DNA of 64,000 nt from Batillaria attramentaria (GCA_018292915.2 JACVVK020000451.1:218501-282500); one strand, 5' to 3'; positions 19,680 to 31,800 are shown, counted from the stretch's first letter. The notes: generated from the letters alone by a model not told the origin. Program-made: numbers and translations.

Positions 19680-20090
19680 AGTCATACTGCTTTAATTACC
19701 TTGACTTGAGTCAAGGTCATTTAAAATCGTATGTTTGCATAGGTCTACTTATTTGGTGCCTCTGCTGTTGTTGTTTCTGAGGAAATGCCAATGTTAAGGT
19801 TTCCCCCCAAAATAGCTTGTATGGCCTAACCATGTTACAAGCTTGAATACAGGTATTTCTCTAAAGTTCTTATCAATGTCTATCATCATGCACATAAGTT
19901 TAAAACTCTGGTGTTTGTAGATTCCGAGAAATGCTAATGTGAGCTTTCCTAAACAGACAGCTAATAGTGACCTTGACATGGAGTCAAGGTCATTCAAAAT
20001 GGTATTTTTTGGAAGGGCTCATGACTGTTAATTTGGTGCCTCTGCTGTTCTGCAGACTCTAGAGAAAAAGCTAATGTTAAGGTTTACTGC
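19680..20090 (-). repeat. Inverted counterpart of the 147-bp array
   Basis: About three diverged units in the opposite orientation to those at 18718-19455, with the shared blocks GGTGCCTCTGCTGTT and CAATGTTAAGGTTT. Confidence 0.7.
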
Positions 20091-20111
20091 GGACACACAC
20101 ACAGACAGCTA

Positions 20112-20455
20112 GACGACGGAGGATTATTACATATTCTCCCCTTTGTTACACAAGTGAGCTAAAAAAACAAAAAAAAAAAAGCCAAATCCTGTAATGACTT
20201 ATTTTCCGTTTTCTGTAGGGAAGGTAAAAAGCTTGTGCTTGTTACCTTCAATTCATCATGAATAAAAGTTTTTTTTATATTTTTTTTTAACCTTTTATCA
20301 TGATGAATGAAAGTAACAAGCACAAGCTTTTTTACCTTCCTACAGAAACGGAAAATAAGTCATTACAGGATTTGGCTCTTTTTTTTTCTTTCTTTTTTTT
20401 AAGCTCACTTGTGTAACAAAGGGAGAGAATAGTAATAACCCCTCCGTCGTGTGCG
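20112..20455. repeat. Local inverted duplication within the right arm
   Basis: Two inverted copies of about 150 bp meet at 20265-20300 around a T-rich loop. Shared blocks include AGGTAAAAAGCTTGTGCTTG, TCACTTGTGTAACAAAG and CCTCCGTCGT. It adds about 340 bp that the left arm lacks. Confidence 0.85.
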
Positions 20456-21840
20456 TTGCATTGCATTGTGGCTGCATCGCACATAGTTTCAAAAGCTTTT
20501 CGCAAAAAATGCCAGATTCTGAAATGATATTCATGTTCCGTTTTCGTGGGAAGATAAAACGCTTGTGTTTGTTACTTTCAATTTATCATTTTTTTTTTTT
20601 TTTTTTTGTACTGTTAACAGAAGGCAGTGAAAAATAAAGTTGTTGTGTTCAGAAATGGCATTATCTGGTTACTCAGTTTCAGTATGTGTTTGCAAATGTG
20701 CGACATGTTTCGTCATTGCGGATTTTTTGCCCCTCCTTTTTGTTTTTTGTTAGGTCTTCAACACTACGTCGTGAACATTTCATCGCCTACGTTGTCTTAG
20801 AAAGGCGTCATTCCAATGAGAAACAGAGAACTGACTAAAGTTTAACTCCCTAGAGCACTTGTCATACTAATGCAAGTTTTGTCGCTGCGGAGGGGAGTAA
20901 TTTAGTTCTAAATAAAAATAATCTGACCCTCCCAAATTAAACTGTGCATGCGTTTTCAGGACATGCAGTCATTTGTCATGCTGGAAGCAGAGATAATCTC
21001 AGTCTAGTGAGGATTGAGAATTCGGGTGGTATAGCGGGTAAGTATTCACTGAAATATATAGCAAATAGTTGTATAACCCAATTTCAAAACTTTAATACCG
21101 AATGTTGGACAGTTTACTGATGTGTTAAAATTGCCTTTCTTCGAGTATGGACTTGTTTTCTTTTGTGGAATTGTTCAGTTGTACACGCTGTGCTCACAAA
21201 ATCGCCACCTCACCACACTAACTGTCCACACAGCATGTCAGCACCTCATTAGTGTGACCGAGGCAGGGAAAGAAAGGAAGCCAGAGACAAAACAAGCCTT
21301 TCACAGGCATGCCAGTGCGGCTTGATTAGTAAGTAACGGACACAGGTTCTCGTCTGCCAACAGAAGTTTAGGTTCGCTTTTGTACTAGCTGATGGCGTTT
21401 TAGCATGGATGTGTGTCGCCATTTTTCAAATTCTGCACTGAGCAACGCCGTTTCCGGTCGAGTTTGTGGCGACTGTAGGCGATATGCACACGCCGTTTGG
21501 TTCATAGCACTCATGAGTTTCTTCGAAACGAACGCTCTTCATTCAAATTCACAACCGTGTCCCTTTCGTGGAGTAATTTGTCCACTTTGGGACCAACTAT
21601 CGGTATTTTTGCTCCACCTCACTGATTGTGTTGTGACGTAGTATCGCCACTGTGTAAAAGCCTACAGACAAACCCAGATTGCTTTTATTTTTTTTTTTAT
21701 ACTGAACTTGACCGCTCAGTTTTCAGAAAAGGGGCAAACTGAATTCTGTACTATAGTTTAGTTAGCGGAATCAGTCAAGTTGTAATCAGTGCCGCCTGTC
21801 ACTGACAGTCCCTCGGCTGGCCGGCGCTCCTATGCCAGTG

Positions 21841-21844
<4 letters not shown>

Positions 21845-21879
<35 letters not shown>

Positions 21880-21880
21880 C

Positions 21881-21917
<37 letters not shown>

Positions 21918-21925
21918 CGGTGTGT

Positions 21926-21970
<45 letters not shown>

Positions 21971-21977
21971 GTGCCAC

Positions 21978-22021
<44 letters not shown>

Positions 22022-22050
22022 AGTGTGTGTGTGTGTGTGTGCGGTGCCAC

Positions 22051-22123
<73 letters not shown>
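21845..22123 (+). repeat. Long compound GT microsatellite
   Basis: About 280 bp of (GT)n with a repeated interruption GCGGTGCCACGG at two places. This shows higher-order duplication of the microsatellite block. Confidence 0.95.
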
Positions 22124-22124
<1 letters not shown>

Positions 22125-22560
22125 CAATGAGAAGCCGGAACGCCGGCCAAGCATACAGTGCTAGTCCAGTCACAGTACTAGTGGCCGGTAGCCGAGTTTT
22201 CACTCAAACCCACTGACCCAGCCGGCCGGCACATGATCCGGACTGATTTGTCACTGAACTCAGTCTGATGTAGCGCACAGACGGAACTGCATGTGTCAGT
22301 TGCACGTATGCATCAGTGTAAACGTATTATCTCTATAGCGTGCTCTGTGCTGTAGCCTGGCAAAGCGTCATGTGAAGCGAAACGTGTGTATCCGCTTTAC
22401 ACCAATCGAGGAAATCGCGGGTCGGTGAACACGTGACGTTCCGTGTGTGCTAACTTGTCCGGCCGCTTCAGTTTAGCGGTTTAAAGTCTCTATATTCGTA
22501 ACGCCGTTAAGATGGAAAACTGCCGCGTTAACGCTGTTTACCAGATAGAAGGGAGTTTCA
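22124..22560. other. Unassigned intergenic sequence
   Basis: Moderately GC-rich unique sequence with CpG clusters. No ORF, element or gene was recognised. Confidence 0.4.
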
Positions 22561-22758
22561 TTGGCCATTGCGACCGTTTTTGCGATTTGTGGCTTCTAAT
22601 ATTAGAGAAATAAGACCGGCTAAGTTCTTCAGGCTGAGCCTACTGTCCATTTCCGTGAGCAGACTGGGACGCGAAAAGAGCTGATTAAAGTAGCAACCAA
22701 TCGGCGCCGTCTAGCTGTTCCTCAGTCCTAACCAAAAAACGTCGTCTGCTCAGTATCT
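22561..22758 (-). repeat. Dispersed repeat R1, minus copy
   Basis: Shares GCAGACGACGTT, GACTGAGGA, CAGCTAGAC, TCCCAGTCTG and ATATTAGAAGC blocks, in the same order, with plus copies at 28171-28417 and 46320-46577. Non-coding. Confidence 0.7.
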
Positions 22759-22804
22759 TGATAGAATAGTGTTCAACTGGACTGTTGAGTTGGTGTATCC
22801 CAAC

Positions 22805-23165
22805 AACTACGCCCCCCCCCACCCCCCTCAAAAAAAGAAAAAAGAAAATGAAAGAAAACACACACAAAAACAACAACAAAAAACAAAAACGACCCCCCCC
22901 CCGGGAAAAAACAACAACACACACACACACAAACAAAAAACCAACAACAAAAAACACAAAAACCCACAAAAAACAACAAACAAACAAAACAACAACAAAA
23001 AACCCACAATAAAAACAAACAAAAAACAGAAGAGAAAGAAACAAAAACCCCAACAACAAAAAGCAAAACCCTAAACACCCCCCCCCCAAAAAAAAACAAA
23101 ACAAAAACAAACCAAAACAACAACAACAACAACAACAACAAAAAACAAAAAAACACACACACCCT
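22805..23165 (+). repeat. A+C-only tract
   Basis: About 360 bp of nearly pure A and C on the plus strand, with several C runs and a terminal (CAA)n. Confidence 0.9.
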
Positions 23166-23271
23166 TCCCTCCTTTTTTTTTATTTTAAAGAGACTGACGG
23201 ATATTTCTAGTCACGCTCAGTCATGCCATACTCTGTTCCTGAACTTGAACTACATTTCTTACACCAGCCAA

Positions 23272-23277
23272 TATAAA
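23272..23277 (+). promoter_or_regulatory. TATA box of Kunitz gene A
   Basis: TATAAA lies 95 bp upstream of the ATG. The expected start of transcription about 30 bp further leaves a 5' UTR of about 65-70 bases. Kunitz gene B has the same arrangement. Confidence 0.55.
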
Positions 23278-23371
23278 CGATATCTAAGTCTCTGTTTCCT
23301 TCACTTCACTTGCCCTTCCCTGTACTGTGTACCTAGTAGCTGCTTATCTGTCTCCAGACGGAACTCTCAAC

Positions 23372-24600
<1,229 letters not shown>

Positions 24601-24672
24601 CAGTCAGATCTCATGTCAATGGTGCCGACTTTGTGCTCGTCCTTGTGAAAAACGGACACTGTCAAGGGAATC

Positions 24673-24678
24673 AATAAA
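24673..24678 (+). terminator. Poly(A) signal of Kunitz gene A
   Basis: AATAAA lies 72 bp after the stop codon, a usual distance for a short 3' UTR. Confidence 0.7.
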
Positions 24679-24699
24679 ACACCAGAATGTTCGGTTACT

Positions 24700-25240
24700 G
24701 TGCTTACCGAAGGGGAGGGTGCAACCGTCATCATTAAAACAGGGCTTAAGCGTCTATTTAATTCCATCACCCTTAGGCTTTTTTTCCAGATGATGGTAGA
24801 GTGGTGTACGGAACATCTCGCAAAGTTTGTCAGAGTTAACCCCTTAATAGAAAGTGAAACAATACAATGCGCTTCAGTTCCTGGGTTTTTTTTTTTTTCA
24901 AGTTGTTTTTTTAATGAACGCTGTTCTTCATGAGTTAGTCACGGTGTTGTCGGGGAATGCACATAGCTACAATAAGTTCTTGCTTGAGCTGGCAAGCGTG
25001 CCGGTCTGAGAGGTGAGTTTAATTTGCTCGCGATAGAGTGAGACTTTGGGCAGGTCGAGTTGATTTGTGTTGTGGACGAGTCTGTACTTGGTCGTGTTGG
25101 CAAAAGGCCGGGATGACTGGGATTAGGCGGCATTACGTATCTTTGGTTTCTTGCCGTGCTCGAGTCGCGTTCGACGCGGCCCTCAAGTGTCTTCGTATCT
25201 TAACCTAATAGGGCCTCAGATGTGGTGTTCGTGACCGACC
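24700..25240. other. Intergenic sequence between the Kunitz genes, proximal part
   Basis: Contains a T run at 24888-24898. No gene or family-level repeat was recognised. Confidence 0.45.
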
Positions 25241-25242
25241 CA

Positions 25243-25533
25243 CAACACAATCTTGGTAATCTTGAAGAATATACGAAATTCTGGGAGCTACTTGCACGCA
25301 CTTTTTCGGGTGCTTTCGGTTCTGCTCGATGCAAAGAGACGTAAGACACCCTCACATGCTCACTTTGACCCCTCCTTTCCCACATGTGGGTGCAAATAAT
25401 TTATTTCATTTCACAAGTAGGGATATGCATGCAAATCCAATGCGCCATTTTGGTTGCTGATCACATGGCACAACGTCATCACTACTGGGATAATTTCGTA
25501 TATTATTCTTCAAGATTACCCACAATCTTTAGC
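25243..25533. mobile_element. MITE-like inverted repeat, about 290 bp
   Basis: GGTAATCTTGAAGAATATAC (25254-25273) is inverted at about 25493-25524 (TATTATTCTTCAAGATTACC). The spacer is non-coding. Termini and target duplication are not clear. Confidence 0.5.
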
Positions 25534-25889
25534 ACAAAAAACTAAGGAAGAAGTAAAATCGGATGAAGAAGAGAAGCAGACTGATGTAGTAAAAGTAGTA
25601 CAAGAAGAGGACTGATCGAAGCAGTTGCTGTCAGTAGAGGAGGAAGAAAAATAGGATGTTTTCACCTTTCTGTGAATCAGGTTAAGGAACTTTTTCAGGC
25701 TGGAATTCAGTTGTCAGAGGTTATCTTTTAAAACAACAAAAAAAGTGGCTCAGATTTCCAGCCGCTCACTGATGACTTCTCAGGTTGTGCTGGTGTACTC
25801 GCGCGGTACTAGAACACAGGCATTTGATTTGGGACACGTTTTAAAAAGTTCTACTCAGTTGCCTGGGTTAGCTTTCTTTAAAAAATAAT

Positions 25890-26035
25890 AATAAGCTCAT
25901 TAATATAGGGCTTTATCCCAAATATTTGGCTCAAAGCGCCGCGAGCAGAACCCATACGCGCACGCTCACGTGAATCACACGCATTCTCTCACACACTGGA
26001 CATGAACACATTACAATCACGCGGTGCAGTGTCCC
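25890..26035 (-). mobile_element. SINE family 2, 3' fragment
   Basis: Has the conserved CACGTGAATCACACGCATTC and CTCTCACACACTGGACATG blocks and the AATAATAATAAG end; the head is missing. Confidence 0.7.
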
Positions 26036-26507
26036 CGTCCTTGAAGTTACGCTCGCGGTGGACAAAAGACGTAACGCCTCAACCTCCACCCCCCCTCCAC
26101 CCCACCTTTGTCATGTTACACAGTGTACAGTAGTCATAATTATAAAAAAAGTAACAGCAGATGAAAAAGAAAGGCCACAGCCGACGGCCAGATACAGATA
26201 AGGCCGGCGTACAACAGGAATATGTTGTCACAAAATAAGTCATTTACTGTACTGTTGTGACGAAGCACTCAGCCTGACCTCGTCGTGGAAGACATTTTGA
26301 GATGTCCTGTCTTACTTCCAACTTGCCTATAAAAACAAAACCAAAGTACTGCCCAAAGCGTATTTATTATCTATTATCAGAGACACGTACAGAAGAGAGC
26401 TGTCTGCTATTATGTATTCATAACGAGTACACAGTGAAACGGGTAGGGCTGTAACGTCTGGCAAGTCAGGTCAGACTTGCTTCAATCTCCGGGGACGTAT
26501 GGGAATA

Positions 26508-26585
26508 TTCGGAAAAAAAAAGAAGAAGAAAAAAGAAGAAAAAAAAAGAAGAAGAAGAAGAAAAAAAAAGAAGAAGAGAAAATGA
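26508..26585 (+). repeat. GAA/A-rich purine tract
   Basis: Pure A/G on the plus strand for about 75 bp (AAGAAGAAA units). Confidence 0.9.
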
Positions 26586-26884
26586 TGAGTGCATGTAGGC
26601 TAGGCTGCTACAGTGCCACCTGTGGCCACAATGCGGAACACAGACGTGAAAACTTGCATGCACATTTACTGTGTCGTATTATATTGCATACAATACAGAC
26701 ATCATCAGCGGACGGCAGCAATGAATGTGTACCGGCTGTTGTAACAATGATTACCATGATCGTTCAAAGTGTCTGAAGAAAGGCAGGATATATTGTACCG
26801 GTGTCATGCACTAAATTAAAACCGAACCAACCTAATTATACCAGAACTGGAAAACCTCACGATAGCTGAGCGAAATAGAAACGA

Positions 26885-27120
26885 ACAACAACAAAAACAG
26901 AAGCAGCAGCAACAACAACAACAAAACAAAAACCAATCACCAAACAACAACTACTACAACCCCGAACATCGACAACGTCCAACAACAAAACATCAACAAC
27001 AACAACACACTAAAAACAACAACAATACAAATAGCCAACAACTCCCGCTGCCCCCCTCCCCGGCTCCTCCATCCCCCCCACTGACCTCCCCCCCCCCCCC
27101 AAAAAAAAAAAAAAGTTTAC
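26885..27120 (+). repeat. A+C-rich tract
   Basis: (CAA)n-like sequence with C runs, then poly-A at 27101-27114. Less pure than the other A+C tracts. Confidence 0.7.
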
Positions 27121-27348
27121 CACAGTTGGCAAAAGATACTCTGCCCCCCCCCCCCCCCGAGAAAGAAAAGTTATAGTTTGTCCGTCCCTTGAGGCAGCGG
27201 CTTGCATCAGCTAGAGCCGGCTGTCATCAGAACAGACATCAGGCCATGTAAAAACAAACGCGTGAAGCCGGATGCTGAAATCTGGTTGTCAATAGGTGTG
27301 AACTGAAAATGCGCAGTATCAGCGTGAAGCCTCCCGACAGATACGCTT

Positions 27349-27354
27349 TATAAA
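27349..27354 (+). promoter_or_regulatory. TATA box of Kunitz gene B
   Basis: TATAAA, in the context CTTTATAAATCC, lies 133 bp upstream of the ATG. Confidence 0.55.
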
Positions 27355-27481
27355 TCCGCATCAGTGATGTTGACCCATCATCAGTCTACAGCCCCATCTG
27401 TTGGTTGCGTCGCGTGTGTGTTGTATCTATCTCACTAACCACTGAATTTTTGCTGCTGTCACTGACGGCCCTCTGAGCACC

Positions 27482-27554
27482 ATGAAGACCGCACTTATTC
27501 TCATTGTCCTGGTAGCGGTGGCCTGTGTCACTGTGGCCAAGAAATCGAAGCAAG
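27482..27554 (+). CDS. Kunitz gene B exon 1 (signal peptide)
   Basis: Codes 24 residues and one base, ending at donor GTGAGT. The ATG context resembles that of gene A (ATGAAGAC). Confidence 0.92.
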
Positions 27555-28425
27555 GTGAGTTTAATGACCCAGTACAGCGAAGAAATAATAATGTACACAC
27601 ACATGTCGGATACAGCATTTGTTAAATTTTTTTTTTACTACTTTATTAATCCTTTCGGGAAATTCGGGCTGCTCCCCCCCCCCCCCCCCCCGGGTCAAGT
27701 GCGTCGCCGCGGTGCAGCACCACCCAATACCTATCCTATTTAAAAAAAAAAAAAATGCTGGGGGGGGGGGGGGGGGGGGGGGGGAAGCCGGATAACCCAG
27801 AGAGAAACCCCCGATGATCAGCCCGGTAGCCAGGAAAAACCGGTATCACATATCACAAGCTCGACCTGGGCTCGAACCCACCCTACATTGCCGTGACGGC
27901 CGCGCGACGAGCTACTTAGTGGACCACTGCTCAACCCAGTGAGTTTCTTGCAGGTGCATGTTGCACATCACATTGTCTAGGAAAATGACTGATTTAAGAC
28001 GTGTGTGGGGATGAAGTACGACTTTCTTGCGTGTCGTCATTATCAACAGAGCAAGCGGTGAAACACAGGTGCATCCGAGATGTACAATACCACTTCAAAA
28101 TCTCACTGCGTATGGCGGCAGGCATACGTGTAGCCAACGTTTCATCGAGTGTGCTTGACCATTCCCTGTGCCCCAGAATGAGTCACGTTGGTCACAATAC
28201 AGCTTCTGTATGATAAACCCTAGTGGTCACTCTGGGCGGCGTGTATGTTGTCCCAGGAGTGTGCCGTGCAGACGACACTATTTGGTTGCCGGCTGAGGAC
28301 CAGCTAGACAGTGCTGGTTGGTGGCTACTTTTAGAAGAATTTTCGGGTCCCAGTCTGTTCAGGAATGGACCCTGCGCTCAAAGAAATTCGTATTGCTCTA
28401 TTATTAGAAGCCACAAAGTCACGAA

Positions 28426-28469
<44 letters not shown>

Positions 28470-28836
28470 AGAGCATGGATATTTCAAAATCGAGAAAGGG
28501 GCTTTGGCGTGGAAAACATTCTACAACTGATCACCGTCAGTCAGCAACCACTTAACGTCACATCAGTCGGTGAAATGAATCGGAAGAGATATTCTTTAGC
28601 GCCTAACAGTCTTATTTTGAGTCAAATGACAGCATCGATGGCCCTCACACATCTTTCTTACAGATTCCATCTGTCGTCTGCCCAAGAAAGTCGGACTGTG
28701 CAAAGCGGCTTTCCCGCGCTACTACTACGACTCGCAGACCAACGCCTGTGAGTTTTTCATCTACGGAGGCTGTGGCAAGAACGGAAACAACTTCGAGACA
28801 CTTGCAGAGTGCGAAGCGACATGCCTGACAGTATAA
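27482..28836 (+). CDS. Secreted single-Kunitz-domain protein B (two exons)
   Basis: Exons 27482-27554 and 28664-28836 give 81 residues. Signal peptide [19 protein letters not shown] is followed by a short basic stretch (KKSKQ) and a Kunitz domain with Cys at 28, 37, 53, 61, 74 and 78, again with 8-15-7-12-3 spacing. P1 is Lys38, predicting a trypsin-like target from family knowledge. There is almost no C-terminal tail. Orientation, intron position and phase match gene A, so the two arose by tandem duplication; the domains have since diverged clearly. Direct protease inhibition is inferred, and other Kunitz roles cannot be excluded. Confidence 0.93.
27785..27945 (-). mobile_element. tRNA-like SINE fragment
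   Basis: Minus strand: a B-box-like GGGTTCGAGCCCAGG (27866-27880) is preceded by a tRNA-like head, and a body with TTTCTCTCTGGG follows, resembling family 2 downstream of its head. The head differs from those of families 1, 2 and 3. Confidence 0.5.
28171..28417 (+). repeat. Dispersed repeat R1, plus copy
   Basis: Shares GGACC.GCTAGACAG, CCCAGTCTGTTCAGGAATGG and ATTAGAAGCCA with the copies at 22561-22758 and 46320-46577. It lies in the intron of Kunitz gene B. Confidence 0.75.
28664..28836 (+). CDS. Kunitz gene B exon 2 (Kunitz domain)
   Basis: Acceptor ...TTCTTACAG. Carries the entire domain with [19 protein letters not shown] and the TAA stop. Confidence 0.95.
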
Positions 28837-28950
28837 GCATGATTGTTGCTGCTGTTTCAGGTCGCTAGTAAACCCTGAGTGCATTGAAATTGAATTACAC
28901 TGTGCAGTTTAATTGAGGTGTTGGGCAAGGGAGATGGGATGACTGGAGTG

Positions 28951-28954
<4 letters not shown>

Positions 28955-29037
<83 letters not shown>

Positions 29038-29045
29038 TGTGTGTG
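28955..29045 (+). repeat. GT and GCGT microsatellite
   Basis: (GT)n followed by (GCGT)n. Confidence 0.95.
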
Positions 29046-29056
29046 CACCTGCGCGC

Positions 29057-29560
29057 AACAACAGGAAAAACAACCAACACCACCAACGAGAAAGCACTGA
29101 ATACAAACACCCCCTACCCCCCCCCCAAAAAAAAAACAAAACCCGAAAAAGAAAAAGAAAGCACAAAACAAAACAAAACAACAATAACAACAACAAAATA
29201 AAAGAAATACCCCCCCCCCCAAACCCGAACAAAACAAAACAAAAGCGACAAAGACAACAACAAAACAAACCCAAAACAAAACAAACAACAACAACAACAA
29301 CAACAACACCCCCTCAAAGAAAAACAAACCAAACAAACAAAAAAAAACAACACCCCCCCCCCCACCAACAACAAAAAACCCAAACAAACAAAAACAGTTC
29401 AAACGGAAAAAAGAAACAAACGAACATAAACAAAACAATCCTCTGCCTAAAACAAAAACAAAATCCCAACCCCCCCCGCCCCCTCGAAAGAGAAACAAAC
29501 AAAAAAACAACAACCAAAAAACCAACCAAACAACAACAAAAAATCGTCACATTCACTGCA
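29057..29560 (+). repeat. A+C-rich tract, about 500 bp
   Basis: The longest such tract in the window, with C runs and CAA/AAAAC units. The 244- and 222-residue frames across it are compositional artefacts. Confidence 0.85.
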
Positions 29561-30365
29561 CCATTCTCTCACTCAGCTACTCTCCGGGAGCTGAAATGCC
29601 CACAGCAGAGTGATTCAAAGATAGGTTTCTTGCACTTAATTATCACAAAAAATGACAGTAAATTAATGGAGTGTAGTGCCAATACTTAAAAGAACATGTC
29701 ATCACGGTCGTGTCCAGTACATGTACGGTAAAGCGAGACACAACGCAGGATACTGCTACGACACCGAGTTCTCCCGGTGCCACACTATGATAGCAGAACA
29801 ACACACAATTTAGGGGGAGGGAAGTGGAAGGGTGACAAAAAAACAAACAAAAACGAAACAAAACCCAAACCCCAAAACCAAAACTCTAAAAAGCACACAC
29901 ACATACATACATAAGACCTATTCACCTACTGCACCTACCGTAACTCATGTGCGTGTGAATAGGGAAGGCTATATAAGGAGATGTGATATGGAAATCCATG
30001 TAAGTGGATGTGATATACAACCAATATCTCTGAACAAAACAGCAACTGGGAGTTTTTGCAAACTTGGACTGAGTTGGAGAACAGAAGCACATGAGAAAAT
30101 AGTGCCGTAGGGTTTATGGGAGTTATTTTGATCGTAGTCGTTACGTTCGAGAGCGTTCTCGTACAAAGGGAAGGAATGCTGTCTTCATGAGCTAATCTGC
30201 GAATCTTACGGACGTGTGTTGCGTCCCCTTGATCGCTGTTCATTCGAGGAGATGCTGGTCGCCTCGTGTTAGAAATGAGACAGACGCCCACTAGCGCTGG
30301 CCATGGAAGGCAAGCTTACACCTGGAAATGAGTTCTATAGATCTAGCAATCAGCAAATCGAAAGG
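29560..30365. other. Unassigned intergenic sequence
   Basis: No gene or known repeat recognised. Includes an A-rich stretch at 29836-29896. Confidence 0.4.
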
Positions 30366-30369
30366 GTGG

Positions 30370-30542
30370 GTGGGTGTTTGGGAGTGTAACGTCCTTTTCC
30401 ACCACGTATGGGTAATATTAAAGACGGGGCAAGGAGAAATAGGCCGACCAGCACAAATATTTGGCACCAGCCGGGATTCGAACCGCTCACGCCCCGATCA
30501 TTGAAAGTCCAACGCTCTACCATTCGGCTATCCCGGCTCCCC
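30370..30542 (-). mobile_element. tRNA-derived SINE, family 1
   Basis: Complete copy, head at 30542 (GGGGAGCCGGGATAGCCGAA), end GGACGTTACACTCCC. It is followed 25 bp away by a second copy in the same orientation. Confidence 0.85.
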
Positions 30543-30567
30543 GCTTGAAATAGGGGTGGGGTGTTTG

Positions 30568-30726
30568 GGGGGGTTAACGTCCTTTTCCACCACGTAAGGG
30601 TGATATCACAGACGGGGCAACGAGACTGCAAAAGGCCAGTACAAATATTTAGCCCCAACCGGGATTCGAACTCACGACTCGAGCATTGAGAGTCCAACGC
30701 TCTACCATTCGGCTATCCCCGCTCCC
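30568..30726 (-). mobile_element. tRNA-derived SINE, family 1
   Basis: Second copy of a tandem-like pair, with B-box-like GAGTTCGAATCCC and end AAGGACGTTAACCCC. Internal differences from its neighbour suggest independent insertion or an old duplication. Confidence 0.85.
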
Positions 30727-30729
30727 CGC

Positions 30730-31675
30730 TCGAAATACCCTATCGTAATGATAAGTAGAGCTATTGGGTGTTGTTTTCATTTCATTTTCATTCTCCTACA
30801 GCTATTGGCGGAGAGCCGTGGGGTAGCCCTTGATGTACCTCCAAGGGAAAGGTCGTTGATATTTTGGTAAACAAAAGGTGATACCCATGTAAACAATGCC
30901 CGAGTCCCTATCTAAAGCCTACCAGGCTTAAAATATTCCACTGCCCTTGACATTGCGGTAAACCAGCCAATCAGGTGCGGTCCGATGAGCGCTTGGTACT
31001 GTTTCCTTGCTGCGAAGCCGTGAAATCGTTTCGGATATAGCTCAGCCGAAGATTACGTGCGAACGGTACGTAACTGATTTGAAGTCAGTTTATGACTATC
31101 ACTAAATATCAACATGCGCCTACGCAGACCGATTTTTTTGCCGATTTGTGGATACAGAACTCGCAAATCCAACAAAAGATTCGCCAAACGGGAAGTCGTC
31201 TGCTACTGTGATCATTTCTGCAGCGGCAGGTATTTGTGTCAGAACTGCGATACTGGTTAGAACTCTGGAGCAAGCAAATGATAAGAGAACGCATAGAAAT
31301 GGCGCAAACGTTTCGCAGATGAACACGACAAGCTGTCCAGACAACGAAACAAACATTTCACGTACATATCTATTAACCAAAGAAGCCAAGGGAGAATTTC
31401 AAGCGGGAAGCGGCCATTCCCCGATTTCACACGGAGCGACGTTTGCACCAAATCGATTTGTAGCTATGCATCAAAGCTGAAGCTTGGTTTTACAACTCAG
31501 CTTTACGCAAAAACTCGGCTTTAAGAAGTAAGGTTAATCATTAAGGTAGGTTTAATAAACTGCTTTAGAGCAGTTTCGTACGTGCCAAACGCACACATAA
31601 TGCGGCGATACATGTACTGTTCAACAAAGTGTGTTAGCCGGGTACTTGTGTACCTTCTGTTGGCTCCGTGTCAGC
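30730..31675. other. Unassigned sequence with mid-size ORFs
   Basis: Overlapping 60-110 residue frames on both strands (about 31109-31480) show no splice sites, domain or signal peptide that I recognise. No function is proposed. Confidence 0.35.
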
Positions 31676-31679
31676 TCCG

Positions 31680-31800
31680 TGTCAGCCTATGAGACGCTGT
31701 CACTGTGCAGGTGTCTAAGTGGTGTGATGCTAGACAAGAAGCACTGAATGCCATAACTACTGTGATGTATTTTAATAAGCTGCTGTTTCCGCTTCTGTGA
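31680..31800 (+). repeat. Dispersed repeat R3 fragment
   Basis: Contains GACGCTGTCACTGTGCAGGT and GTCTAAGTGGTGTGATG, shared with 32700-32790 (plus) and 44345-44410 (minus). Confidence 0.6.

Larger units (their letters stand above)
17463..21654. mobile_element. 4.19-kb foldback DNA element, CACAGTG termini, TAAAA flanks
   Basis: The two outer arms (about 17463-18640 and 20480-21654) are inverted copies of each other, nearly identical over the first several hundred bases. The ends are CACAGTGGCGATACTACG and its complement. The 5-bp sequence TAAAA is present on both sides (17458-17462 and 21655-21659). The midpoint, about 19559, falls in a CA microsatellite. No transposase ORF is present, so it is non-autonomous. 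CACAGTG ends and 5-bp target duplications recall Transib/RAG-type elements; CMC/Chapaev or an unclassified foldback family are alternatives. Confidence 0.75.
27555..28663 (+). other. Intron of Kunitz gene B
   Basis: 1109 bp. Contains C and G homopolymer runs (27674-27693, 27761-27784), a tRNA-like SINE fragment (27785-27945), an R1 repeat (28171-28417) and a GA/G run (28428-28470). Confidence 0.8.

Noticed and set aside
17463..21654. hAT element (CAGTGGCG ends)
   Set aside because: The 8-bp flanks expected for hAT do not match when the end is set at CAGTGGCG, while a 5-bp repeat fits when it is set at CACAGTG.
21789..22216. Cys-Val-rich and His-Thr-rich ORFs over GT/CA arrays (also near 1.3, 29.0, 31.9, 43.6, 51.5, 53.0 and 55.9 kb)
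   Set aside because: They are translations of dinucleotide microsatellites, open on both strands and in several frames.
24700..27300. A third Kunitz gene between or near the two found
   Set aside because: No further ATGAAGAC-type signal exon or Cys-framework exon was seen in this interval.
31109..31480. Overlapping 60-110 residue ORFs on both strands
   Set aside because: No motif, signal peptide or splice context; opposite-strand frames are equally open, so chance is likely.
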